A stretch of DNA of 64,000 nt from Roseivirga misakiensis (GTDB lineage Bacteria; Bacteroidota; Bacteroidia; Cytophagales; Cyclobacteriaceae). Position 1 is the first letter of the stretch. Each line of letters starts with the position of its first letter. The notes beneath the pieces were generated by a model. It was not told the DNA's origin, searched no databases, and saw only the letters and a program-made list of their open reading frames with translations. The stretch covers positions 1,488,001 through 1,552,000 of the forward strand of contig NZ_MDGQ01000005.1 of NCBI RefSeq assembly GCF_001747105.1, written 5' to 3'. The position numbers and the translations under genes are program-made. This document shows, in pieces, positions 8,272-17,117 of this stretch.

Positions 8272-11001
8272 ATGAAAACGATCAACCTACGTTCATTTCA
8301 ATTCAGTTTACTGTTTTTCTTTGTTGGAGCCATAGCTTTTGGCCAAGAGAAAAAAGCGCTGAGTTTAGAAGACTATAAACAGTGGAACCGCATTAGAAAT
8401 GCCATTATTTCTCCGAATGGCACCTGGATGACTTATGCCTATGCACCTAATGAAGGTGATGCTCAACTGCATGTAAGAAAAATCGAAGGTGACACTATTC
8501 GAACGGCAATCAACGCCAAACAAATCGCTTTTTCAGACGACAGTAAGTGGCTGGCCTATTTGGTAGATCCTGCCAAAAAGGAAGCTGAAAAACTTAGGGC
8601 AAGTAAAAAACCAGTCGTAAGTGATCTGCATATAATCGACTTGAACTCAAATGAAGCTCAGGAAGTAAAGAATGCTAAGTCTTACCGGTTTTCTAAGGAT
8701 TCCAAGGTTATAGCGGTTCACAAAAACCCCGCTGATAGAAAGGCAGAACATAGTGGAAGCGATCTGATATTAATGTATTTGTATGAAGGTGTGACCGCAA
8801 ACATCGGTAACGTTTCTAGCTATGCGTTTAACAAAGCTGGTACGCTGATAGCTTACCTAGTAGATGCCGATGGAGACGTTGGCAATGGTCTATATGTAAT
8901 GGATTTGAAGGCAAATCGAAGATGGCCTTTGCACACTGGCGCATTCAGCTATTCGCAAATGGCTTGGAATAAGGCTGGGGACAAGGTGTTGAGCTTATAC
9001 GGAAATAAGGAAAAAGGGAATATGCAGCGTGATAATGCGCTTTTCTGGGCGACAGGTTTGACCACAGGTATGTCAACGGCTAATAAAAACACTTATGAAG
9101 CCTCAGCAGCCAACTTTCCGAAGGAAATGGTGATAAGTGAGTTTGGCGCACCTGTTTGGCATGAATCTGACGGGCAAATCTTCTTATATGTAAAAGAGCA
9201 GCAACAGGAACCTAAAAAAGATGATTTACTTAAAGCTAATGTTGATGTTTGGCATTGGAAGGATGAGCAAGTTCAATCTACCCAGATTGTCCGTGCAAAT
9301 CGAGATAGAAGATCTACATATTTGGCCGTTTTGAACCTTTCAAATAAGGCTTTCTTTCAGCTTGCGAATGCCGATATGCCCAATGTGAATTTCAACCTCA
9401 TGACCAATTGGGCTGTTGGTAGAGAAGATAAACCATATCGCGATGATGTCAATAACCCGCGGGGTTTCGAAGACCTTTACAGCATAGACACAAAGACGGG
9501 TGAAAAGCGATTGATCAAAAGACGCAACTATTTCTATTCGGGTATTTCGCCAAATGGACAATGGGCAACATTCTCCACCAATGCTGAATTAATGGTTTAT
9601 AACTTCGAGAGCGGAGAGACAATCAACCTAACGAAAAAGGCGGATGTCAGCTTTCTAAATACAGAATTCGATAAGCCCACAGAAAAGCCTACATACGGAA
9701 TAGGCGGTTGGTCTAAAGATGGAAAATGGGCCTTGGTCAATAATAAATTCGATCTCTGGGCCATTTCTTTAAATGGTACCGAGGCAATAAACCTAACAAA
9801 TGGCTTAGGTAATGAAGAAAGCATTCGTTTTAGAGCAGTGCAATTAGATCCTGAAGCCAAAGGTTTCGATATGTCGAAGCCAATATTACTTTCAGCCTAT
9901 GGAGAATGGTCCAAAAAGTCTGGTTTCTATGAGGTAAAACTGGGTAAGAAACCAAAAGCACTAAGATACGAGGACAAAATGATCGGCAGACCAGTAAAAG
10001 CAAAGTATGCCGATCGCGTGATCTACACTGAGCAAACTTTTGTTGATTTTCCAGATTATTGGGTCTCTGATTTATCATTTAAAAGACCAAAGCAGGTTAC
10101 TAACGCCAATCCGCAACAATCGGAATACAAATGGGGAAAAAGAGTCTTGGTAGACTATACCGATAAACGTGGTCACAAATTGCAAGGCACCTTGACATTG
10201 CCAGCTGATTATGAGGAAGGTAAAAAGTACCCCATGGTCATCTATTTCTATGAACGAATGTCGCAAAGGCATCACCAATATTCTATGCCAACTTATGATG
10301 ATAGACCTCATATGTCTACTTATGCGAGCAACGGATACCTTGTCTTAATGCCAGATATTGTCTATGACGTGGGGTTACCAGGTTCTTCAGCATTAGATGA
10401 TGTAACAAGTGCTGCCAATGCCGTAATAGACATGGGTTGTGCAGACCCAGAACGAATTGGTTTACAGGGACATAGCTGGGGAGGTTACGAGTCATCATTT
10501 ATTGTTACACAAACCGATATGTTTGCTTGTGTAGTGACTGGCGCTCCACTTACTAACTTGATCAGTATGTACAATGTAGCCTACAAACGTACGGGCAATT
10601 TAAACGGCCCAATACTAGAATGGTCTCAAGGAAGAATGGGGGTAAGCCCTTGGGACAATATGGAATTATACCGAAGTCAGTCTCCAATTCATCATGCACA
10701 GAATATCAATACCCCATTTATGATTTTACATGGTACTGCCGATGGTGCAGTGGACTGGGTACAAGGCCTTGAATACTATTCGACTGCCAGAAGATTGGGT
10801 AAAGAGGTGATTCTGCTTTCCTATCCTGATGAACCGCATCATTTGGGTAAACTCGCCAATCAGAAAGACTTCCAGATTCGCATGAAGCAATATTTCGACC
10901 ATTACTTGATGGATGCTGAGGCGCCGTTATGGATGAAAGAGGGAGTGCGACACCTGGACAAAAAGAGAATCGGTCCAGAAGTAATGGAAAAGGGCAATTA
11001 G
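8272..11001 (+). CDS. S9 family prolyl oligopeptidase-like peptidase
   Basis: 909 residues with an N-terminal signal peptide (MKTINLRSFQFSLLFFFVGA, cleavage near FGQ). Residues ~30-600 form a WD/DPP-like propeller; residues ~630-890 are the alpha/beta hydrolase peptidase domain. The nucleophile elbow GHSWGGYES (serine near residue 735), the acid in GTADGAVDW (about 825) and histidine in DEPHHLG (about 855) supply the full catalytic triad. Family members are periplasmic dipeptidyl or acylaminoacyl peptidases that trim peptides. It is followed by a strong terminator, so it is probably monocistronic, and is divergent from the VPS10-type propeller gene, suggesting joint use in protein degradation. 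Confidence 0.92.
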   Translation: MKTINLRSFQFSLLFFFVGAIAFGQEKKALSLEDYKQWNRIRNAIISPNGTWMTYAYAPNEGDAQLHVRKIEGDTIRTAINAKQIAFSDDSKWLAYLVDPAKKEAEKLRASKKPVVSDLHIIDLNSNEAQEVKNAKSYRFSKDSKVIAVHKNPADRKAEHSGSDLILMYLYEGVTANIGNVSSYAFNKAGTLIAYLVDADGDVGNGLYVMDLKANRRWPLHTGAFSYSQMAWNKAGDKVLSLYGNKEKGNMQRDNALFWATGLTTGMSTANKNTYEASAANFPKEMVISEFGAPVWHESDGQIFLYVKEQQQEPKKDDLLKANVDVWHWKDEQVQSTQIVRANRDRRSTYLAVLNLSNKAFFQLANADMPNVNFNLMTNWAVGREDKPYRDDVNNPRGFEDLYSIDTKTGEKRLIKRRNYFYSGISPNGQWATFSTNAELMVYNFESGETINLTKKADVSFLNTEFDKPTEKPTYGIGGWSKDGKWALVNNKFDLWAISLNGTEAINLTNGLGNEESIRFRAVQLDPEAKGFDMSKPILLSAYGEWSKKSGFYEVKLGKKPKALRYEDKMIGRPVKAKYADRVIYTEQTFVDFPDYWVSDLSFKRPKQVTNANPQQSEYKWGKRVLVDYTDKRGHKLQGTLTLPADYEEGKKYPMVIYFYERMSQRHHQYSMPTYDDRPHMSTYASNGYLVLMPDIVYDVGLPGSSALDDVTSAANAVIDMGCADPERIGLQGHSWGGYESSFIVTQTDMFACVVTGAPLTNLISMYNVAYKRTGNLNGPILEWSQGRMGVSPWDNMELYRSQSPIHHAQNINTPFMILHGTADGAVDWVQGLEYYSTARRLGKEVILLSYPDEPHHLGKLANQKDFQIRMKQYFDHYLMDAEAPLWMKEGVRHLDKKRIGPEVMEKGN

Positions 11002-11007
11002 TCTTGG

Positions 11008-11051
11008 AAGGACTGTAGCGATAGTTTTATGATCACTACAGTCCTTTTTTA
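11008..11051 (+). terminator. Rho-independent terminator
   Basis: A 10-bp perfect stem (AGGACTGTAG at 11009-11018 with its complement at 11036-11045) is followed by six T residues, directly after the S9 peptidase stop. Confidence 0.9.
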
Positions 11052-11080
11052 TTCATTTTAGACTTACTCAAAACGAAGAA

Positions 11081-11839
11081 CTATCGCTCTAATAGGCTTT
11101 CTAATTGCTGAAAATATCGTTCTGCAATGAATCTTCCACCTGCTGTGTTGTAGTGCACATCATCGGCTAGGAAATTGTCAGTAAAACCTGTTCTCATATC
11201 TACAGCAATGACTTTAGAAGTTGCAGTGGATTCTGATTGCGCCAAAGCAGCAATATCTGTTAAGGCACGGTTATAAAAAGTTAAAAACTCTGTAGATTGT
11301 TCAGCAACTAATGGTGGAGCCGTCAACTCTATCAATATGGTCACATTAGGATTGTTAGCTTGAAGCATATCAATGATTGCGTTTATATTAGCAAAAGAAC
11401 CCTCATAATCATTGATGCCATCATTTCCACCAGGCGAGCTAAAAAGAACAATGTCAGGAGAGGAGCCTAGTTCATTGAGCCAGTTGCTCAAACCACTCCT
11501 TATTCCACCTGAGGTAATGCCACCTCTGCCTTCGTGATCTCTGTCAAAAGCAAGGCCGTTAAAACTAGGATAAGAGGCGTTATCGGTTTCTGTTCCAATA
11601 AAATCAAAAGTAAAGTTAGCCTCAGTCAACATTCTCCATAATTCGTATCGATAGCTTTCATAAGCTGGCCGGTCGCCTTCAACTCGGGAAGCGCCTAATG
11701 GTAAAATCTTATTAATGGAGCTGCTGGGTGCTTTCGGTTCAGTTCCGCCTTCATTGTCGCAGGCCAAAATGCAGATGCTAAAAATAACAATGGGGATTAA
11801 CGCGAATTTTGCGAAGCTTTTTGATGATGGTTTTTGCAT
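11081..11839 (-). CDS. SGNH/GDSL hydrolase lipoprotein
   Basis: 252 residues with a lipoprotein signal: a hydrophobic stretch ending in the lipobox ILAC, with the lipidated cysteine near residue 27. Block I appears as ILPLGASRVEG, block III as SSPGGNDGIND and block V as ADDVHYNTAGG, giving the serine, asparagine and Asp-x-x-His expected of SGNH esterases. The serine sits in GAS rather than the usual GDS, as in many carbohydrate-esterase members. It is therefore likely an outer- or inner-membrane-anchored esterase acting on acylated glycans or lipids. It has no obvious operon partner. Confidence 0.85.
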   Translation of the reverse strand: MQKPSSKSFAKFALIPIVIFSICILACDNEGGTEPKAPSSSINKILPLGASRVEGDRPAYESYRYELWRMLTEANFTFDFIGTETDNASYPSFNGLAFDRDHEGRGGITSGGIRSGLSNWLNELGSSPDIVLFSSPGGNDGINDYEGSFANINAIIDMLQANNPNVTILIELTAPPLVAEQSTEFLTFYNRALTDIAALAQSESTATSKVIAVDMRTGFTDNFLADDVHYNTAGGRFIAERYFQQLESLLER

Positions 11840-12315
11840 TTTTTAAGTGTTTTGCGTGTCAAATAATCTGATTACACCATCAGATACACTTAAACCCAAA
11901 ACACCCTACCACCCTTTAGAAAGATTTTTAATCCGCTGCTGTGAATGGGATGTCAATTGTAAAAGCAGTTCTAGAATTCCTGACCCATTGCATAGTACCA
12001 GTATGTCTATCTAGATAGATGTCTCAATCAAGTGAGGCATGCATTGATGCTTTAAGCGCTTTATGGCTTAATATGGGATGCTTTTTGGTGAGCAAAAAGC
12101 GGAGTTATGATCTTACTCCTTGGAGGACATCTCTTGTAGATAGAGTTGGTGGTTGAGGTTCATGCATAGTTGTTTAGAAATACAAAATTACAACCTAGAT
12201 TATAGTCAATATCAAGAATAATATCTCTTGTTTTGAGTAGATTTGGATGTAGGCATTCAAAACTCTGGCTAAGAGAATTTAAATCAAGGAAAAACTCTTT
12301 GCATACCCGTATTAC
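11840..12315. other. Intergenic region at the left edge of the defence island
   Basis: 476 bases without a complete gene. On the minus strand, 11928-12023 reads about 31 codons ending RTAFTIDIPFTAAD and a stop, with no start, and could be the C-terminal remnant of a broken gene. No tRNA, integrase or clear direct repeat was seen that would mark an attachment site. The promoter for the island presumably lies in the AT-rich last 120 bases. Confidence 0.5.
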
Positions 12316-15069
12316 ATGAACGCAGTAGAAATTGAAGAGGCTATATCTTTATTGGCGGAGCAAGACTTTGACCCGACAGAATTCCCCTACGCCTTTCTGG
12401 AAGCCTTTGGTAATAAGCCTACCACGATCAAGCGCCTGAGAGCGGGCAATAACAATAAGTCTGATGTAGAAGGGGGCGTGCTGCAGCATAGTAATATTCA
12501 TATCGCTGTTTGTAGTGAAGGCAAGGTATTAGAAACTATCAAAGAGCTAAAACAAAGCTCTGTTACCACAAAGGCCAAAGCCAAATTTGTTTTGGCTACA
12601 GACGGTAATGAGTTTGAGGCCGAAGACCTGAACAGTGGAGAAACGGTAGTTTGTGCTTACAGTACATTTCACAATCACTTTGGGTTTTTCCTTCCACTAG
12701 CCGGCATTAGTACGGTTAAAGAAATTCGAGAGAATGCCTTCGATATTAAGGCAACAAGTAGACTCAATAAGCTCTACATAGAACTGTTAAGACACAACCC
12801 TGAATGGGCGAGGGCCGATAGACGCCAGGGTATGAACCACTTCTTAGCAAGACTTATATTCTGCTTCTTTGCTGAGGACACGGGCATCTTCAATAACGAT
12901 GACCTATTTACGGATACCGTAAAGCAAATGAGTACTTCGGACTCCTCTGACACTCATGAAATTATTGGTGAAATATTTCGAGCAATGGACATCAGACAGG
13001 AAGATCGCTCGGAAAAGAATGTTAAGAATTGGGCCAATAAATTTCCCTATGTAAATGGCCACTTGTTTTCAGGGTCAACTGAAACTCCCAAATTCACTAA
13101 GATTGCCAGATCGTATTTGCTGCATGTAGGAAGTCTCGACTGGAAGAAGATCAACCCAGATATTTTTGGTTCTATGATCCAGGCCGTGGCAGATGAAGAA
13201 GAGCGTGGTGCTTTGGGAATGCACTATACCTCGGTTCCCAATATTCTTAAAGTACTTAACCCACTGTTTCTGGATGACTTAAGAACTCAATTAGAGCAAG
13301 CTGGAGATAATCCACGAAAATTACTTAACCTCAGAAAGCGTATTTCGAGAATTCGTGTATTTGATCCTGCCTGTGGCTCAGGTAACTTCTTAGTGATTGC
13401 TTATAAGCAGCTTCGTGAAATTGAAAATGAAATCAATATAAGGAGAGGAGAATTCAATCGAACTACTGAGATACCGTTGACCAATTTCAGAGGAATTGAG
13501 TTAAGAGATTTTTCAGCTGAAGTAGCACGACTGGCTCTTATTATTGCGGAATATCAGTGTGATGTTATTTACAGAGGACAAAAATTAGCTCTTGCAGAAT
13601 TTCTTCCATTGGATGCTCAAAATTGGATAATTCGAGGAAATGCTCTTCGTTTGGATTGGGTTAATTTAATGGGTGTCGGAGGTGCGGGGGTTAAATTATA
13701 TGCTGATGACCTTTTCAGTACTCCTCTTGATCAAACTCAAATGGATTTTAATAACGAGTCTGGAGAAACATTTATCTGTGGAAATCCACCCTATCTTGGG
13801 AGGAAGTATCAATCAGACTTACAAAAAGATGAGCTAAAGCGAGTTTTCGCAGATAGAGGAGTAAGAACGTTGTTGCTGGATTATGTTTCAGGTTGGTTCA
13901 TCAAAGCGGTTGATTTCATTTTACGAGCTGAGGCATCAGTTGCATTTGTAAGCACAAATTCAATTTGTCAAGGTATTCAAGTGTCTACTTTATGGCCAGA
14001 AATCTTTAAGCATGATATTTCCATTTCTTTTGCTTTTCCATCCTTTAAGTGGTCTAACCTTGCTAGTTACAATGCAGGTGTAACGGTGTCTATCATCGGG
14101 CTGGCTAAAAGAAAGTCCAATAGGATGCTTTTTACATCAGATGATAACGGAGAGACGGTAGTAAAAAAGGTTGATAACATTAATGCCTATTTAGTTGCAT
14201 CGGAAAATGTATTTGTAACTCCAAGAAGCAAGGTAACCGACAACCGCACTGCAATGCAGTTTGGCAATCATCCATACTATGCAAATCAATTGATGCTTAC
14301 CTCTACAGAAGCCCGTAAATTATCTGAGCGTACCCCTGAAGTACAGGAGTTTATCCGTCCTTTATATGGATCTAGAGAGTTTATTACTTGCAATCCAAGA
14401 TACTGTATTTGGATAAAGGAATCACAGTTGGATGATGCAATGTTACACACTGATATTTCAGATAGGATTAATAAAGTAGAGGCAGTCAGAAAGGAGAAAA
14501 AGAAGGACATTCAAGCTCAGAAGTTGTCTTTGACCCCTTACAGATTTAGAGATCAGTATGAAGCTACAAAGCAACTTCTAGTGGTGCCAATAGTAAGTTC
14601 GGAAAATCGACCTTACCTTCCAGTAGGAGTAATAAAATCCAATGCCATCGTTCATAATAAGGCGTTTGCATTATACGATGCACCACTTTGGAACATGGCC
14701 TTAATTGCTTCTCGTTTACATTGGGTTTGGATAGGAACTGTTTGTGTAAGGATGCGGACTGATTTTTCGTATTCCAATACTCTTGGCTGGAACACTTTTC
14801 CAGTACCTCCTTTAACTGAAAAGAATAAACAAGATTTAATCACTTGTGCGGAAGAAATACTTATAGCTCGCGAACGGCATTTTCCAGCTACCATAGCGGA
14901 GTTATATGATCCTGAAAAAATGCCTGAAGATTTGCGCCAGGCACATGAACGCAATGATGAAGTGCTAGAACGAATTTATATAGGGCGGAGATTCAAAAAC
15001 GACACCGAGCGCTTGGAAAAACTATTCGATTTTTATACCAAGATGACCACTAAAGAGAAAAGTTCATGA
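12316..15069 (+). CDS. MmeI/type IIG-like N6-adenine DNA methyltransferase
   Basis: 917 residues. The SAM-binding motif I is DPACGSGNF (residues 350-358) and the catalytic motif IV is NPPY (490-493), typical of gamma-class N6-adenine methyltransferases; GMHYTS at ~301-306 matches motif X. A ~300-residue N-terminal domain and helical spacer precede the catalytic core, and residues ~620-870 resemble a target-recognition domain. The layout matches the MmeI family, but I cannot see the D..ExK nuclease motif expected at the MmeI N-terminus, so cleavage may be delegated to another protein. The stop overlaps the helicase start by four bases (ATGA), indicating one operon. It probably marks host DNA as self. 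Confidence 0.88.
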   Translation: MNAVEIEEAISLLAEQDFDPTEFPYAFLEAFGNKPTTIKRLRAGNNNKSDVEGGVLQHSNIHIAVCSEGKVLETIKELKQSSVTTKAKAKFVLATDGNEFEAEDLNSGETVVCAYSTFHNHFGFFLPLAGISTVKEIRENAFDIKATSRLNKLYIELLRHNPEWARADRRQGMNHFLARLIFCFFAEDTGIFNNDDLFTDTVKQMSTSDSSDTHEIIGEIFRAMDIRQEDRSEKNVKNWANKFPYVNGHLFSGSTETPKFTKIARSYLLHVGSLDWKKINPDIFGSMIQAVADEEERGALGMHYTSVPNILKVLNPLFLDDLRTQLEQAGDNPRKLLNLRKRISRIRVFDPACGSGNFLVIAYKQLREIENEINIRRGEFNRTTEIPLTNFRGIELRDFSAEVARLALIIAEYQCDVIYRGQKLALAEFLPLDAQNWIIRGNALRLDWVNLMGVGGAGVKLYADDLFSTPLDQTQMDFNNESGETFICGNPPYLGRKYQSDLQKDELKRVFADRGVRTLLLDYVSGWFIKAVDFILRAEASVAFVSTNSICQGIQVSTLWPEIFKHDISISFAFPSFKWSNLASYNAGVTVSIIGLAKRKSNRMLFTSDDNGETVVKKVDNINAYLVASENVFVTPRSKVTDNRTAMQFGNHPYYANQLMLTSTEARKLSERTPEVQEFIRPLYGSREFITCNPRYCIWIKESQLDDAMLHTDISDRINKVEAVRKEKKKDIQAQKLSLTPYRFRDQYEATKQLLVVPIVSSENRPYLPVGVIKSNAIVHNKAFALYDAPLWNMALIASRLHWVWIGTVCVRMRTDFSYSNTLGWNTFPVPPLTEKNKQDLITCAEEILIARERHFPATIAELYDPEKMPEDLRQAHERNDEVLERIYIGRRFKNDTERLEKLFDFYTKMTTKEKSS

Positions 15070-17117
15070 CTCAGAAGAAAGCCATACCATCAGTTACGGT
15101 TAATTATAAAACTACCGGCAACTCTACCAAGTCCAATGAATTGGGCATGAGAACCATGCAGGAAAGAGCTTATGAAAAGCGTGGTGAGCAGTACCTTCTA
15201 ATCAAATCACCTCCGGCTTCTGGTAAGAGTAGGGCGTTAATGTTCATAGCACTTGACAAACTTAACAACCAAGGAATTCAACAGACTATAATTGCTGTTC
15301 CAGAAAAATCAATAGGATCAAGTTTTACGAATGAGCCTCTCAGTAAGTTTGGTTTTTACTACGATTGGGAGGTGGTACCGAAGTGGAACTTGTGTAATGC
15401 ACCCGGAGAAGATGGTAGCAAAGTAACTGCTGTCAAATCATTTCTGGATAGTGAAGACCAAGTCTTGGTATGTACTCATTCCACTTTTCGATTTGCGATT
15501 GAGCGCTTTGGAGTTGAGGCATTTGATAATCGATTGATTGCAATTGATGAGTTTCATCACGTTAGTGCTAATGAAGACAACGTGCTAGGTACACAGTTAA
15601 AGCAATTTATTTCCAGAGATAAGGCTCATATCGTAGCTATGACGGGTTCTTATTTTCGGGGCGATGCCATTCCCGTTTTAATGCCCGAAGACGAGGCTCG
15701 ATTCGATACAGTTACCTATACTTATTATGAACAGCTTAATGGTTACCAGTATCTAAAAACTTTAAATATTGGTTACTTTTTCTACAGCGGAGCGTATGCA
15801 GAAGATATTCTGAATGTGCTTGACCCAGAAGAGAAAACGATAATACATATACCCAATGTCAATTCTCGTGAAAGCATGGGAGACAAGATCAAAGAAGTCA
15901 ACCATATTATGGATGAAATGGGTGAATGGCAGGGTATAGACCCAGAAACGGGTTTTCATCTGATTAAAACAACTAAGGGAAAAGTTATTAAAGTGGCTGA
16001 TCTAGTAGACGATGAGCCAACTAAACGAAATAGAGTTTCCTCAGCGCTAAAATTGCCAGAAGCCAAGAACAATCCTGATCATGTTGATATCATTATTGCA
16101 TTAGGCATGGCCAAAGAAGGTTTTGATTGGATATGGTGCGAACATGCGCTTACAGTTGGCTATAGGTCCAGTCTAACAGAGATTGTACAAATAATTGGTC
16201 GAGCTACAAGGGACGCACCGGACAAGACTCATTCTCGCTTCACTAATCTTATTGCAGAGCCAGATGCGTCCGAAGAAGCAGTCACAGATGCTGTAAACGA
16301 TACTCTTAAAGCTATTTCAGCAAGTTTATTAATGGAGCAAGTACTTGTTCCTAAATTCAATTTCATACCTAAAAGGCCAGAAAATAAGGCTAACCCTCTA
16401 TTAGACTATGGTGAAAGAGGCTACGATCCTGACGTTTGTAACATGGCTTTCAATGAAGAGATGGGTGAGTACCATATTGAAGTCAAAGGACTCATAGAAC
16501 CCAAAAGTGCAGATGCACAGCGAATCTGCAAAGAAGATCTCAATGAAGTAATTGCCGCTTTTGCCCAGGATAAGCAAACTATTGAAAGAGGCTTGTTTGA
16601 CGAAGAAACTGTGCCTGAGGAATTAACGCAGATCAGAATGGGTAAAATCATAAAAGAGAAATATCCTGAGTTGGATGATGAAGATAGAGAAGCTGTGCGT
16701 CAACATGCTATAGCAGCCTTAAACCTGACTCAAAAGGCGAAAGAAGTACTCAATAATGATTCTGAATTGGAAGGAAGAGGAAGCACAGCGCTTATCGATG
16801 GCATACGTAAGTTTGCTATGGATGTGAGAGACTTAGATGTGGATTGGATAGATAGTATTAATCCATTTAGTGAGGCTTATTCTATTTTGTCCAAGGCAAT
16901 GACTGAGCAAAGTCTCAAAGCGATGGCTGAGGTAATTTCAGCCCGAAACCCTAATATGTCTTTAGAGGACGCCAGAGAGTTGGCAAAAAGAGCCTTGAAG
17001 TTTAAAAAAGAGAGAAACAGATTGCCAGATATAAAATCGGCTGATCCATGGGAACAACGAATGGCTCAAGGGATAGCCTATCTTGCCAGGCTGAAATCGG
17101 AGGAAGCGAATGACTAA
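15066..17117 (+). CDS. SF2 DEAD/DEAH-like helicase of the defence operon
   Basis: 683 residues. Walker A is PPASGKS (49-55), the motif II variant is DEFHH (161-165), motif III is TGSY (193-196) and motif VI is QIIGRATRD (375-383), so both RecA-like lobes are complete. GMAKEGFDW (~347-355) is the motif V region. The last ~230 residues form a helical domain rich in acidic and basic residues with a module near residue 655 (RNRLPDIKSADPWEQRM) that resembles the N-terminus of the next protein. The gene overlaps the methyltransferase by 4 bases and the nuclease gene by 8 bases. It is probably the translocating or unwinding motor of the restriction-like complex. It is not a clear type I HsdR or type III Res: no nuclease domain is visible. 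Confidence 0.9.
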   Translation: MTQKKAIPSVTVNYKTTGNSTKSNELGMRTMQERAYEKRGEQYLLIKSPPASGKSRALMFIALDKLNNQGIQQTIIAVPEKSIGSSFTNEPLSKFGFYYDWEVVPKWNLCNAPGEDGSKVTAVKSFLDSEDQVLVCTHSTFRFAIERFGVEAFDNRLIAIDEFHHVSANEDNVLGTQLKQFISRDKAHIVAMTGSYFRGDAIPVLMPEDEARFDTVTYTYYEQLNGYQYLKTLNIGYFFYSGAYAEDILNVLDPEEKTIIHIPNVNSRESMGDKIKEVNHIMDEMGEWQGIDPETGFHLIKTTKGKVIKVADLVDDEPTKRNRVSSALKLPEAKNNPDHVDIIIALGMAKEGFDWIWCEHALTVGYRSSLTEIVQIIGRATRDAPDKTHSRFTNLIAEPDASEEAVTDAVNDTLKAISASLLMEQVLVPKFNFIPKRPENKANPLLDYGERGYDPDVCNMAFNEEMGEYHIEVKGLIEPKSADAQRICKEDLNEVIAAFAQDKQTIERGLFDEETVPEELTQIRMGKIIKEKYPELDDEDREAVRQHAIAALNLTQKAKEVLNNDSELEGRGSTALIDGIRKFAMDVRDLDVDWIDSINPFSEAYSILSKAMTEQSLKAMAEVISARNPNMSLEDARELAKRALKFKKERNRLPDIKSADPWEQRMAQGIAYLARLKSEEAND

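Noticed and set aside
12316-13250. Nuclease domain at the N-terminus of the methyltransferase
   Set aside because: No D..ExK arrangement could be placed in the first 200 residues; the enzyme is therefore called a methyltransferase only.
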